A stretch of DNA of 64,000 bases from RDXT01 sp033762375 (GCA_033762375.1 JANRLQ010000017.1:9679-73678); one strand, 5' to 3'; positions 52,959-62,577 are shown, counted from the stretch's first letter. Made by a program: numbers and translations. Notes: generated from the sequence alone by a model not told the origin.

Positions 52959-53954
52959 CTATCCTCTCAGAACAGCCTCTATTGCCTCCAGCTCTGATGC
53001 CGAAAAGTCCAGGTGCTGAACCGCATCCAGGTTATTGTCGAGCTGGGCCACAGAGCTGGCACCGATCAGCGTCGAGGTGACTTCCGGCAGCCGGAGGGTC
53101 CAGGCCAGGGCCATCTGGGCCAGGGACTGTCCACGGGTCTGGGCGAGCTGGTGCAGCGCCTGAATCTGCTGAAGCCTCGCCGGGCTGATCTCGTCAGACT
53201 TGAGGTACCCGTGTGGTTTGGCGGCACGTGAATCCGCCGGGATACCGGTCAGATACCGGTCGGTGAGCATGCCCTGGGCCAGGGGCGAAAACACAATACA
53301 TCCCATCTCAGTCTCCCCGAGGGCCGATACCAGGCCTTCTGTTTCGATCCAGCGATCAAACATATTGTAGCGCGGCTGGTGGATCACACAAGGGGTACCC
53401 AACTGGCGCAGGATCGCAGCTGCGCGGCGGGTATCCTCAGCACTATAACTGGAGATGCCAGCATACAGGGCCTTGCCTGAGCGTACGGCATGGTCCAGGG
53501 CCGACATGGTTTCTTCGAGAGGGGTATGAGGGTCAGGGCGGTGTGAGTAAAAAATATCCACATACTCGACACCCATACGCTTCAGGCTTTGGTCCAGGCT
53601 GGCGATGAGGTACTTGCGTGAGCCCCACTCCCCAAAAGGCCCGGGCCACATGAGGTATCCGGCTTTGGTGGAGAGGATAAGTTCATCCCGGTATGGCAAA
53701 AAATCCTGCCGGAATATCTTGCCAAAGTTCTCCTCAGCAGATCCGGGCGGAGGTCCGTAGTTATTGGCCAGGTCAAAATGGAACACCCCCCGGTCAAAGG
53801 CCCGGCGGAGCATGGCCCGCATCGTATCCAGGCGATCCACATCTCCGAAGTTATGCCAAAGGCCCAGCGAGACGACGGGCAGGATGAGGCCGCTGCGACC
53901 TGAGCGGCGGGTAGATAATACCTGATAGCGGTTTTCAGCAGCAGTATAGGCCAT
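52959..53954 (-). CDS. yghZ: L-glyceraldehyde 3-phosphate reductase-type aldo/keto reductase
   Basis: 331 residues closely matching the E. coli YghZ/Gpr pattern: ENRYQVLSTRRSGRSGL, SLGLWHNFGDVDR, FDLANNYGPPPGSAEENFG (Asp-Tyr catalytic region), STKAGYLMWPGPFG (Lys) and FYSHRPDPHTPLEETM (His). It reduces L-glyceraldehyde 3-phosphate and methylglyoxal-type aldehydes with NADPH. The start at 53954 is chosen because MAYTAAENRY aligns with the family start. It follows the amidohydrolase by 44 nt in the same direction. Confidence 0.95.
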   Translation of the reverse strand: MAYTAAENRYQVLSTRRSGRSGLILPVVSLGLWHNFGDVDRLDTMRAMLRRAFDRGVFHFDLANNYGPPPGSAEENFGKIFRQDFLPYRDELILSTKAGYLMWPGPFGEWGSRKYLIASLDQSLKRMGVEYVDIFYSHRPDPHTPLEETMSALDHAVRSGKALYAGISSYSAEDTRRAAAILRQLGTPCVIHQPRYNMFDRWIETEGLVSALGETEMGCIVFSPLAQGMLTDRYLTGIPADSRAAKPHGYLKSDEISPARLQQIQALHQLAQTRGQSLAQMALAWTLRLPEVTSTLIGASSVAQLDNNLDAVQHLDFSASELEAIEAVLRG

Positions 53955-53998
53955 AGGGTAATGCAGTAATAGGGTATGGACAACGAATGTACAGGAAA

Positions 53999-54847
53999 TC
54001 AAGACACACGCTGTTTTCTTTTCAGGTAAATCCTTGCCGCATTGTCTCCCAGTACCTGATCCAGGACCGGGCCCGAAAAACGGCTCTGCAGATAGTGGGC
54101 TGTTGTATCCATCACCTGTGTATAGGTACCCGCAAGCAGGCATACAGGCCAGTCGCTCCCGATCATCAGGCGATCCGGCCCGAATACCTCGCATACATGA
54201 TCCAGATATGGATATAAATCGTCAGGTTTCCAGCCTGTCCAGTCTGCCTCTGTGACCAGCCCGGAGAGCTTGCAAGAAACCTGGGGAGCAGTGGCCAGGT
54301 CGCGTATCAGATCTGCCCAGGGCTGAAATCCCCGGGTGCCGATCGGAGGTTTGGCGATATGGTCCAGCACAAATACCTGCTCCGGAAATGCGGATACCAG
54401 TTCAATAGCCGCTGGCAACTGGCGAGGAAACACCAGCAAATCGTACACCAGGCCGTAGGCCGACAGCTGAGAAATACCCCGCATAAAATCAGGCCTGAGC
54501 ATAAACCGGTCATCCGGCTCAGCCTGCACGACATGCCGCAGGCCTGCCAGCTTAGGATCAGCAGACCATCTGGCCAGCGCCGTCTCCAGCTCCGGGCTGC
54601 ACAAGTCGAGCCACCCCACTACCCCGGCTATCTCCGGACACTCCGCCGCCAGTGCCAGGAGCCAGCGGGTTTCCTCCTCTGTCTGGCGGGCTTGTACGGC
54701 GATGGCCGCATCGTATCCGTTCTCCCGCAGGCAAGTTACCAGGTCGGCGGGGCCAAAGTCCCTGCGCAATACAGCCATATCATCTCCGATCCAGTCGTAG
54801 GCCTGAGCCGAGTAGGTCCACAGGTGATGGTGCGCATCAAGTTTCAT
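53999..54847 (-). CDS. Amidohydrolase (L-fuconolactonase-like)
   Basis: 282 residues. MKLDAHHHLWTY carries the HxH-type metal start of the amidohydrolase_2 family; VFVLDHIAKPPIG and LMIGSDWPVCLL supply the conserved histidine and aspartate. The family includes L-fuconolactone and rhamnonolactone hydrolases, and the downstream sugar-aldehyde reductase fits sugar catabolism. Exact substrate is not shown by the sequence. Confidence 0.88.
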   Translation of the reverse strand: MKLDAHHHLWTYSAQAYDWIGDDMAVLRRDFGPADLVTCLRENGYDAAIAVQARQTEEETRWLLALAAECPEIAGVVGWLDLCSPELETALARWSADPKLAGLRHVVQAEPDDRFMLRPDFMRGISQLSAYGLVYDLLVFPRQLPAAIELVSAFPEQVFVLDHIAKPPIGTRGFQPWADLIRDLATAPQVSCKLSGLVTEADWTGWKPDDLYPYLDHVCEVFGPDRLMIGSDWPVCLLAGTYTQVMDTTAHYLQSRFSGPVLDQVLGDNAARIYLKRKQRVS

Positions 54848-55012
54848 ACAGCAGTCCTGTTATAAATGCAGGTCAATATAATAAAATCCCTGCGCCAGCC
54901 TCAAGAATCCCTGACAATACCAAATATTTGCAAAACTTCTTATATTAATAGTAAAACTATTTTAAACAGTAGTCGTACAATCACAAAACCACTTTCACTA
55001 ACTCTTGTTCCT

Positions 55013-55801
55013 ATGAAACGCAATGTGATAGCGATTTTTGCCCTGGCCCTTTTGCTCACCAGCCTGACCAGTTGTGCCATTATCCGTCCGGGAGAGATCG
55101 GACTCCGGCAGACCCTCGGCAACCTCAAGCCTGGTGTGATTGATCCGGGTATTGCCGGTTACAATTTTCTCGTAACCAAAATTATCCGGATTCCTACCCA
55201 AACCGTCAACCTGGAAGTAAAGCTGTCCCTTCCTTCCCGCGAAGGACTCAACATCAACTCCGAAATTTCTATTCTGTACCGGATCAATCCCGACAAGGCC
55301 TCTCAGGTGATCCAGAATATCGGGGTTAATTACGAGGACGTAGTCATCCTGAGTGTTTTTCGCTCCGCAGCGGCTGATGTTTGCTCCCGGTTTTATGCCA
55401 AGGACATGTACACAGAGGGCCGCAGCGGGATCGAAAAAGAGATACGCGAGCTGATGACAGACATCCTGGCTCCACGGGGATTTGAGATTGAGGCTGTCCT
55501 GCTCAAAAGCATCAACCTGCCCCAGGGACTGGCCCGCGCGATAGAAGAAAAACTGGAATCCGAGCAGGAAGCCCAGCGCATGGAGTTTGTATTGCAGCGG
55601 GAGCGGCTGGAGGCTTCCCGCCGCCGGATTGAGGCTGAGGGGATCCGGGACGCCCAGCGTATCATTGAGGAGGGTCTCTCGCCCCGTATCATCGAGTGGC
55701 AGAGCCTGGAAGCCTTTAAGATTCTCTCGACTTCTCCCAACACCAAAATTATCATCACCGACGGCAAAGCCCCTATGCTGATTGACCCGGTGAGCAATTA
55801 A
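55013..55801 (+). CDS. SPFH/prohibitin-domain lipoprotein
   Basis: 262 residues. MKRNVIAIFALALLLTSLTSC has a lipobox-like end (C21), then an SPFH domain (~25-200; GEIGLRQTLGNLKPGVIDPG, VNLEVKLSLPSREGLNINSEISILY split over strands) and a helical coiled coil (~175-235). Prohibitin/HflC-type proteins form membrane cages around proteases or scaffolds; most keep a membrane helix, so a lipid anchor would be a departure. The start at 55013 is set by the signal sequence. Monocistronic. Confidence 0.85.
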   Translation: MKRNVIAIFALALLLTSLTSCAIIRPGEIGLRQTLGNLKPGVIDPGIAGYNFLVTKIIRIPTQTVNLEVKLSLPSREGLNINSEISILYRINPDKASQVIQNIGVNYEDVVILSVFRSAAADVCSRFYAKDMYTEGRSGIEKEIRELMTDILAPRGFEIEAVLLKSINLPQGLARAIEEKLESEQEAQRMEFVLQRERLEASRRRIEAEGIRDAQRIIEEGLSPRIIEWQSLEAFKILSTSPNTKIIITDGKAPMLIDPVSN

Positions 55802-56005
55802 CCAACTGCTTCTCAACACGTTTCTGACCGTAATACGCCTGACCTCCTTCTGCCGGATATACTGCGCAGGGGGAGGTTTTAGGTTTGGGGGATAAACATT
55901 ATGCTGGTGAATGTGCGTGATCTTACGTTTACGCCCAAAAACTATTCTGTCACATACCGGCCAGCCAGCAGCGGATGAGTATATTGCGTGCAGAATACGT
56001 ATCCT

Positions 56006-58285
56006 ATGCAGCGTCTTATACACTTTATTTTACTGATGGTCAATGGATTAACCTGGATGTGTGCGCAAGTGCAGGTTTCCGGTGTAGTCCTTGATGCCAA
56101 TAACCGGCAGCCACTGGCAGGAGCTACTGTCAGCCAGGCAGGACAGGCTTCAGCCACGGCTGATGCACAAGGGCGTTTTAGCCTGACAGCGGCATCACTG
56201 CCCGTGCGCCTTACAGCCGAAGCACCCGGATATGAACCCCGTACCCTGGAAGTAACCGATCTGCGCGGGGTGGTGACGATCCCCCTCCCGCCGACAGGGT
56301 ATCAACTGGAGGAAGTCGCTATCGCTGCGTACTACACGGGCCGCAGCCTCATGCGCCAGAGCGGCAGCGTGGGGGTCATCACCCCCCGTGACCTGGCACG
56401 GGACAATCAGGTGGTCATCACCCCTGCCCTCAACCGGATCCCGGGGGTGTACATGCACTCCGGCACGTATGGCACCCACCGCATCACGATCCGGGGGATC
56501 GGCTCCCGTACCCCTTTTGGCACGACCAAAATCAGGGCTTACCTCAACGATATCCCCCTCACCGGAGGGGACGGAGAGACCTCCCTGGAGGATATAGACC
56601 TGAGCCTGATCGGACGGGTTGAGGTCCTCAAAGGCCCCGCCTCCAGTTTGTATGGGGCAGGACTGGGGGGCACCATCCTCATGTCCGCGACCCAGCCGGA
56701 GGCAGAAGCCCCCTCCGGCACCCTGTCCGGGACAGCGGGCAGCGCAGGTCTCTACCGGACCACGGCCCGCTATACGACCTTCAATCCACAAGAGTCCTAC
56801 CAGCTCTCCGGCCACTATACCCGCAGCACAGGCTGGCGTGACAACAGCGCCTACACCCGCTACGGCACACTCTCCCTGACCGAAACCCGGGTCGGGGACG
56901 GCGGAAGCATGACTACGCTTACCCTGTTCACCACGGTAGAGGGCCAGATTCCCAGCTCGATAGACAGCACAACCTATACTGACCGGCCGGAAGCTGCTGC
57001 CCCCACCTGGCTCCGAACGGCTGGAAATGAAGCCTATCACCGGCTTTTGATCGGCAATTCCTACCATTATTATATCGGAAAACACTGGGAAGGTAACTCT
57101 ACGGGGTTTGCCGGGTTCAGGGGCAATAATGAGGTCAGACCCTTTAATCTCCTCCGCGAAAACAACTACTGGGGCGGACTCCGCAACTGGCTCCGGCTCA
57201 AGGCCCAACTGGGCGGGCGTCCTTTCCAGCTCACGGGTGGCTTTGAGTCTTATACGGAGTGGTACAACTGGCAACTCTATACCAATGTCGGCGGCACTGG
57301 CGGCCTGGGCGGCGTGCTCGGCGACAACCAGGAAGTACGTGCCACCCAAAACCTGTTTGCGCAGGCGCTCTGGGACCTCTCAGACCGAACCTCCCTTACC
57401 GCCGGCCTCAATGGCAACTCAACCCGGTACACCTACAAGGACCGGTTTGTGGCTGACTCCACAGACCGCTCCGGCCAGTATGCGTACGATCCTGTTTTTT
57501 CGCCCAGGATCGCACTGGTACATACCCTCCGCCCCAATGTCGTCCTGCGGGCGAGCGCTTCGCATGGATTTTCGCCCCCGACCGTAGCGGAGACCCTCAC
57601 GCCAGAGGGCAGCATCAACCCCGATATCCAGCCCGAGACCGGATGGAGTTTTGAGACAGGGGCCCGGATCCGGCTCTGGGAGCAGCGGATATTTGCCGAC
57701 CTGGGCCTGTATCATATGCCGATCCAGAACCTCCTGGTAGCGGAGCGCCTGCAAAATGATGAACTCATCGGGCGCAACGCCGGTCAAACCCGACACGACG
57801 GGGCCGAAATCTCCGTCACCGCCCTGCTCCTGGAGCGCCGGGGCAGTCGCCTGGATGTATCAGCCCAATACCACCTGGCCCGGTACCGGTTTGTCTCGTT
57901 TGTGGACCGGGGACGGGACTACAGCGGCAATGTCCTCACGGGTGTGCCTCCGGTGACGGGCAGTGCCAGCCTGGACTGGACCCTGCGCTGGGGGTTGTTT
58001 GGGAATGTGAATGTCTATTATGCAGCTGGCATGCCTGTCACAGATGATAACAGCCGCTATACAGACGCCTATACCCTCTGCAATAGCCAGCTTGGGTTCA
58101 AACGAATCCTCGGCAAACACCACAGCCTGCGGCTGCTGGCAGGTGTGCAGAACCTCCTGGACGCCCGGTATGCTGCCATGATCCAGGTCAATGCCCCCTC
58201 TACGGGAGGTGGTGCCCCCCGGTACTTTTATCCCGGCCAACCCCGAAACGTATATACCCAGCTATCTTATACCCTCACGCTCTGA
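56006..58285 (+). CDS. TonB-dependent outer-membrane receptor
   Basis: 759 residues. After a signal peptide, a carboxypeptidase-regulatory-like domain (~25-100; VQVSGVVLDANNRQPLAGATVSQ in part) precedes the plug (~115-225; TRIMES such as IPGVYMHSGTYG and VEVLKGPASSLYGAGLGGTI) and a 22-strand barrel ending YTQLSYTLTL. Siderophore- or vitamin-type receptors of this sort lack the SusD partner of glycan systems, and none is seen here. Ligand unknown. GTG at 55988 is an alternative start. Confidence 0.93.
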   Translation: MQRLIHFILLMVNGLTWMCAQVQVSGVVLDANNRQPLAGATVSQAGQASATADAQGRFSLTAASLPVRLTAEAPGYEPRTLEVTDLRGVVTIPLPPTGYQLEEVAIAAYYTGRSLMRQSGSVGVITPRDLARDNQVVITPALNRIPGVYMHSGTYGTHRITIRGIGSRTPFGTTKIRAYLNDIPLTGGDGETSLEDIDLSLIGRVEVLKGPASSLYGAGLGGTILMSATQPEAEAPSGTLSGTAGSAGLYRTTARYTTFNPQESYQLSGHYTRSTGWRDNSAYTRYGTLSLTETRVGDGGSMTTLTLFTTVEGQIPSSIDSTTYTDRPEAAAPTWLRTAGNEAYHRLLIGNSYHYYIGKHWEGNSTGFAGFRGNNEVRPFNLLRENNYWGGLRNWLRLKAQLGGRPFQLTGGFESYTEWYNWQLYTNVGGTGGLGGVLGDNQEVRATQNLFAQALWDLSDRTSLTAGLNGNSTRYTYKDRFVADSTDRSGQYAYDPVFSPRIALVHTLRPNVVLRASASHGFSPPTVAETLTPEGSINPDIQPETGWSFETGARIRLWEQRIFADLGLYHMPIQNLLVAERLQNDELIGRNAGQTRHDGAEISVTALLLERRGSRLDVSAQYHLARYRFVSFVDRGRDYSGNVLTGVPPVTGSASLDWTLRWGLFGNVNVYYAAGMPVTDDNSRYTDAYTLCNSQLGFKRILGKHHSLRLLAGVQNLLDARYAAMIQVNAPSTGGGAPRYFYPGQPRNVYTQLSYTLTL

Positions 58286-58890
58286 CAAACAACAGGGGCC
58301 GGTCATCTCCGCCGGGTGGGCATATCGCTGAGTGGAAGCACCCTTGATGGCGATTGCTGGCAGGTGAGCATACACTCATGCAGGATGGCCCTGCGTACTT
58401 CCGGTTTCAGCCACCCAACTCAGGCCTCAAAGGGCCTGCGCGAACATTTAGCAGCGGCCATTGTTGTATGATGCCGCCCATTCGCAGACACGGTTGTCCT
58501 GCTGGAACCACACGTGTTATGGCACCACGCGGAAATATTTTGTTTTTTGGAAAGTAGTTCTCATATTTGGTTAAATATCTTGCTGTATAGCCCATATGCG
58601 AGCTGTCGGAATATATGAGCGTCAGGCGATTAGGCGCCTGCCACAAGGTACGGATCTTTAAAGCAATCAGGCTGGAGATATATGTATCCTGTGTATAAAA
58701 CCGGTGTGGCATCCTGCCCCGACCGTACAGCAGTCCGGACTGCTGCCCTTCTCCTATACCATATCTGCATCAGACCGCTCCCTGCCGGGCGCAGGCTGAC
58801 GCTTCAGCCAGGCCGCCCCCCTCAGTCGGCAGCCGATGGCATACAATTTTTATTTTCAATCATCTCTAACCCTGTTTTTCTCTCTGCGCA
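58286..58890. other. Intergenic, no convincing gene; perfect 18-nt palindrome
   Basis: About 600 nt without a credible ORF. A perfect palindrome CAGCAGTCCGGACTGCTG lies at 58728-58745, with no loop. It may be a protein binding site; as RNA it would only form a weak hairpin. The promoter of the RRM gene must lie in the last ~100 nt but is not clear. Confidence 0.45.
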
Positions 58891-59280
58891 ATGAAACTGC
58901 TTGTTTCCAATCTTGATGCTTACACCTCGGTATTTGACCTGACGGGATTATTTGAGGAGTTTGGGCCTGTACGCCGGGTAGTCCGGGGTCGTATGCCGGG
59001 TGCTTCCGGGTATGTAGCCATGATCGACATGGAGGACGACCTGGACGCAGCAGATGCCACTGAAGAGCTTGACGGCCAGCCATTTGATGGGAGTGTACTG
59101 AAGGTTCAGGCTGCCACTCCGGCAGAAGAGGCCCAGTTCAGGCCAGACCAGGATGAAGACGATGACGAAGATGACTTCACCCCGGGCCGCCAGTTTGAGC
59201 GGATACAGCGCAAAAAACCCGGACGCGAACAGGAAAACCGCGACAAAAACGATCGGTTTGGCCGCAAGGGCAAATTCTGA
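58891..59280 (+). CDS. RRM-type RNA-binding protein with acidic linker
   Basis: 129 residues. An RRM fold (1-75): RNP2-like KLLVSNL, RNP1-like ASGYVAMIDM with reduced aromatic content, LDGQPFDGSVLKVQ at the end. A run of acidic residues (DQDEDDDEDD, ~90-100) and a basic C-terminal tail (ERIQRKKPGREQENRDKNDRFGRK in part) follow. Similar short RRM proteins occur in Bacteroidota and cyanobacteria and bind RNA, sometimes as cold-shock-type proteins. Confidence 0.9.
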   Translation: MKLLVSNLDAYTSVFDLTGLFEEFGPVRRVVRGRMPGASGYVAMIDMEDDLDAADATEELDGQPFDGSVLKVQAATPAEEAQFRPDQDEDDDEDDFTPGRQFERIQRKKPGREQENRDKNDRFGRKGKF

Positions 59281-59356
59281 TTTTTTTTTACAGGAGCCTG
59301 CGATATTACCATCGTTTGCGTAACTTTGCGGCGTATTTTCGGGGACTATTTTTAGC

Positions 59357-60745
59357 ATGCAAAGTTACCTAGAGCTTCTCAAACAGAGCTACGACTTTCC
59401 GCCTGAAGGTTTTCAGGTGATAGACGATGAGCTGTTTTTTCACGGGATCAACCTCATGGAGTTGGTCGAGACGTACAAAACACCCCTCAGGTGTACTTTT
59501 CTCCCTGTGATATCAAAGCAGATCCAGAATGCACGCCAGCATTTCAGCAATGCTTTCCAAAAACTTGATTACCAGGGTAAGTACACCTACTGTTATTGTA
59601 CCAAAAGTTCGCACTTCAAGCACATCCTCGTGGAGGTGCTGAAAAACAACGTGCAGCTTGAAACCTCGTCCGCCTTTGATCTGCCCCTGATCGAAAACCT
59701 GTACCGCTCAGGCCACCTCACCAAGGACATCCTGATCGTCTGCAACGGGTTTAAGGACTTCGAGTACAAACAAAACGTCGTGGACATGTTTCACGACGGA
59801 TTTACCAACATTATCCCGATCCTCGACAACAAAGAAGAACTCAACTTCTACGAAGATGAGATCGAGGAACCGTTTAACATCGGGGTGCGGCTTGCGACGG
59901 ATGAACCCCCGGAGTTTAGTTTTTATACCAGCCGCCTCGGTATCCGGGAAGACGAGATCATGGACCTCTACGACAGCAAGCTGAAGGACCATCCCCTCTT
60001 TAAGGTAAAACTCCTTCACTTCTTCGTACACACCGGCATCTCTGATACCCCGTTTTTCTGGACGGAGCTCCGCCGGTTTGTCAACCTCTACTGCAAGTTC
60101 CGGAAGATCAATCCGCATCTCACCATGCTGGACATCGGCGGAGGTATGCCCTTCCGCACCTCCCTGGAGTTTGAGTATGACTACGCCTACGTGATCGAAG
60201 AGATCGTACGCACGATCAAAAACATCTGCCTCGAACACGGGGTACCAGAACCCGATATCCTCACCGAGTTTGGGTCCTATACCGTTGCGGAGAGCAGCTG
60301 TACCCTCTTCAGGGTCCTGGGACGCAAGCAGCAGAACGACCGCGAAAAATGGTTTATGATAGACGGCAGCATCATCTCCATGCTCCCGGACATCTGGGCC
60401 CTGAAACGGCGGTTTATGCTCCTGCCCATCAACAACTGGGAGGCGCAGTACGAAAAAGTCTATATCGGCGGGATCACCTGCGACAGCGACGACTACTATA
60501 ACCAGGAGGCCAATGTAGACTCGATCTTCATGCCCAAAACCCGCAAGCTCCAGTATATCGGATTTTTCCATACTGGCGCATACCAGGAAGTCCTGAGCGG
60601 GGTCGGTGGCCTGCACCACTGCCTGATGCCTGATCCTAAACACCTCCTGATCGGGGTGAACCCAGACGGTACCCGCAGCCTGCGGGTCCTGCACGAGGAG
60701 CAAAACAGCCAGCAGGTCATGCGCATCCTCGGATATAAAGAATAA
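59357..60745 (+). CDS. Arginine decarboxylase (fold III PLP enzyme)
   Basis: 462 residues with an alanine-racemase-type barrel: the candidate PLP lysine K83 lies in YCTKSSHFKHI, and ETSSAFDLPLIENL, LDIGGGMP and TEFGSYTVAESS correspond to the phosphate and substrate motifs of the group IV decarboxylases. In Bacteroidota this shorter arginine decarboxylase makes agmatine, the first polyamine step. The deoxyhypusine-synthase-like gene follows 33 nt downstream, so they likely form an operon. No agmatinase is between them. Confidence 0.88.
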   Translation: MQSYLELLKQSYDFPPEGFQVIDDELFFHGINLMELVETYKTPLRCTFLPVISKQIQNARQHFSNAFQKLDYQGKYTYCYCTKSSHFKHILVEVLKNNVQLETSSAFDLPLIENLYRSGHLTKDILIVCNGFKDFEYKQNVVDMFHDGFTNIIPILDNKEELNFYEDEIEEPFNIGVRLATDEPPEFSFYTSRLGIREDEIMDLYDSKLKDHPLFKVKLLHFFVHTGISDTPFFWTELRRFVNLYCKFRKINPHLTMLDIGGGMPFRTSLEFEYDYAYVIEEIVRTIKNICLEHGVPEPDILTEFGSYTVAESSCTLFRVLGRKQQNDREKWFMIDGSIISMLPDIWALKRRFMLLPINNWEAQYEKVYIGGITCDSDDYYNQEANVDSIFMPKTRKLQYIGFFHTGAYQEVLSGVGGLHHCLMPDPKHLLIGVNPDGTRSLRVLHEEQNSQQVMRILGYKE

Positions 60746-60778
60746 GGTTTTTCCTACTGTCGCCTTACCGCCCGTTAT

Positions 60779-61753
60779 ATGAACAAAGGACCTGTCTCTC
60801 AGTTTGTTGCCCATCACTACCGCCACTTTAACGCGGCAGCACTCGTGGACGCCGCCAAGGGGTATGAAACCCATCTCCTCGAAGGCGGAAAAATGATGAT
60901 CACCCTGGCAGGGGCCATGAGTACGGCTGAGCTCGGCCTCTCTCTCGCGGAGATGATCCGCCAGGACAAGGTACAGATTATCTCCTGCACCGGGGCCAAC
61001 CTCGAAGAGGACATCATGAACCTCGTCGCACACAACGCCTACAAACGGGTCCCCCACTACCGCGACCTCAGCCCCCAGGACGAGCGCGAGCTCCTCGACC
61101 AGGGCTTCAACCGGGTCACCGATACCTGTATCCCCGAGGAAGAAGCCTTCCGCAAGATCCAGCGCCATATCTTCGGCCAGTGGAAAAAAGCAGAAGACGC
61201 CGGTGAGCGTTTTTTTCCGCATGAGTACATGTACAAGATGCTCCTCTCCGGCGAGATGGAGCCGTACTACGAGATTGACCCGAAGCATAGCTGGATGATC
61301 GCCGCGGCCGAAAAAAACCTGCCGATCATCGTACCCGGATGGGAAGACTCCACGATGGGCAATATTTTTGCCTCCTACTGCCTCAAAGGAGAGCTGAAAC
61401 CCAGCACCATGAAGTCCGGTATCGAATACATGATGTGGCTCTCTGACTGGTACGTACAACACTCTACCGGCAAAGGTGTAGGCTTTTTCCAGATCGGCGG
61501 GGGTATCGCGGGTGATTTCCCGATCTGTGTCGTCCCGATGTTGTATCAGGACATGGAGATGGAGCACATCCCCTTCTGGAGTTATTTCTGCCAGATATCA
61601 GACTCCACGACCAGCTACGGCTCCTACTCCGGTGCCGTACCGAACGAAAAAATCACGTGGGGCAAACTCGATATAGATACGCCCAAGTTTGTGGTGGAGT
61701 CCGATGCGACCATCGTGGCACCTTTGATTTTTGCCTGGGTACTCGGCTGGTAA
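60779..61753 (+). CDS. Deoxyhypusine-synthase-family enzyme
   Basis: 324 residues. The Rossmann-like NAD site includes GAMSTAELG and CTGANLEEDIMN; the C-terminal WGKL has K296 at the position of the catalytic lysine of human deoxyhypusine synthase. Bacteria lack eIF5A, so bacterial homologues are thought to transfer aminobutyl groups to small polyamines (homospermidine-type synthesis). Partner of arginine decarboxylase. Confidence 0.9.
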   Translation: MNKGPVSQFVAHHYRHFNAAALVDAAKGYETHLLEGGKMMITLAGAMSTAELGLSLAEMIRQDKVQIISCTGANLEEDIMNLVAHNAYKRVPHYRDLSPQDERELLDQGFNRVTDTCIPEEEAFRKIQRHIFGQWKKAEDAGERFFPHEYMYKMLLSGEMEPYYEIDPKHSWMIAAAEKNLPIIVPGWEDSTMGNIFASYCLKGELKPSTMKSGIEYMMWLSDWYVQHSTGKGVGFFQIGGGIAGDFPICVVPMLYQDMEMEHIPFWSYFCQISDSTTSYGSYSGAVPNEKITWGKLDIDTPKFVVESDATIVAPLIFAWVLGW

Positions 61754-61842
61754 TACACCCGCCCGGTACGCATGTCTTTACTACCTGTTGCTTTTTCCCT
61801 TTTTTTACTCCCTACCCGCAACTCATCCCTAAGGAACCAAGC

Positions 61843-62214
61843 ATGGAAGACAAAGTCAAAGTCCGCTACAGCGACCTGGAACTGGAAGAATTTCGCCAAC
61901 TCATCGAGGAGAAACTGGTCGAGGCCAATGCCGCCTATAACCAGCTCAAAGAATCTCTCGACACCTCCAACGACAATACGTCACACGCCTCCACCTGGGA
62001 CGTAGAAGACTCCTCCGACATCAACGAAAAGGAATACCTGATCGCCATGATGTCCCGCCAGATCAAATACATCAACAACCTGCGCCAGGCCCTGAACCGG
62101 ATCAACAACAAAACCTACGGTATCTGCCGCCAGACAGGAAACCTGATAGACAAACAGCGCCTGCGGGCCGTGCCCCACGCGACCCTGAGTATGGAGGCGA
62201 AGCTCTCCCGCTGA
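61843..62214 (+). CDS. TraR/DksA-family zinc-finger protein, reduced cysteine form
   Basis: 123 residues. A helical coiled-coil N-terminus (~1-75) precedes the zinc-finger-like end YGICRQTGNLIDKQRLRAVPHAT, in which three of four cysteines are replaced, the usual form in Bacteroidota. Such proteins bind RNA polymerase and, like DksA, may work with ppGpp. The start at 61843 is set by homology; a longer frame reads through the previous gene. Confidence 0.88.
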   Translation: MEDKVKVRYSDLELEEFRQLIEEKLVEANAAYNQLKESLDTSNDNTSHASTWDVEDSSDINEKEYLIAMMSRQIKYINNLRQALNRINNKTYGICRQTGNLIDKQRLRAVPHATLSMEAKLSR

Positions 62215-62243
62215 TCAGCTCATACGCTCGTTATGTGTGTGTA

Positions 62244-62267
62244 GGCGGCCCTGGGGCCGCCTTTTTT
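62244..62267 (+). terminator. Terminator of the DksA/TraR gene
   Basis: Stem GGCGGCC / GGCCGCC (62244-62250 / 62255-62261), four-base loop, six T. Confidence 0.9.
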
Positions 62268-62533
62268 GATGGGGGATGCCTGAAACTCGTGGCAGGAAGG
62301 GGAAGGGGGTAAAAAAAATTTGCTAAAATCTTGCAGATGAGTGAAATATTGGGTTAGTTTGGAATAGTTGGGAGTGGGTTTCGTGATTGTGTGTTTTTTG
62401 GGAGTGTTAAAGTTGTATGGGGTACTGAATGGGTCGTAGTGAGGCCTGGAGTTTCTGTGAGGTGTAGAGCTTATTCTGTGGGTTTGTGGGTGGGCTTTGA
62501 GGATGTTTTGCGTGGGGCGGGAGCAGTTTAAGG
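62268..62533. other. G/T-rich, strand-asymmetric spacer
   Basis: From 62281 to 62520 the plus strand has only 17 C in 240 nt, while G and T dominate; 62341-62400 has 22 G and 1 C. No ORF is present. The composition differs sharply from both the GC-rich left side and the AT-rich gene on the right. Confidence 0.6.
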
Positions 62534-62577
62534 TATGGCTGGAATAGCGGTGTAAATACTTGGACGTTCGATGCTAT
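62534..62577 (+). repeat. Cassette-boundary repeat, copy A
   Basis: TATGGCT, a short spacer, then GGTGTAAATACTTGGACGTT, followed by GCTAT. It matches copy B (63658-63695) with one single-base gap, a few substitutions and a 3-4 nt length difference near the start. It precedes the AT-rich gene by 24 nt. Confidence 0.6.

Noticed and set aside
59708..61567. A 619-codon ORF antisense to the polyamine genes.
   Set aside because: Spans two well-supported sense genes and their gap, and has no recognisable protein features.
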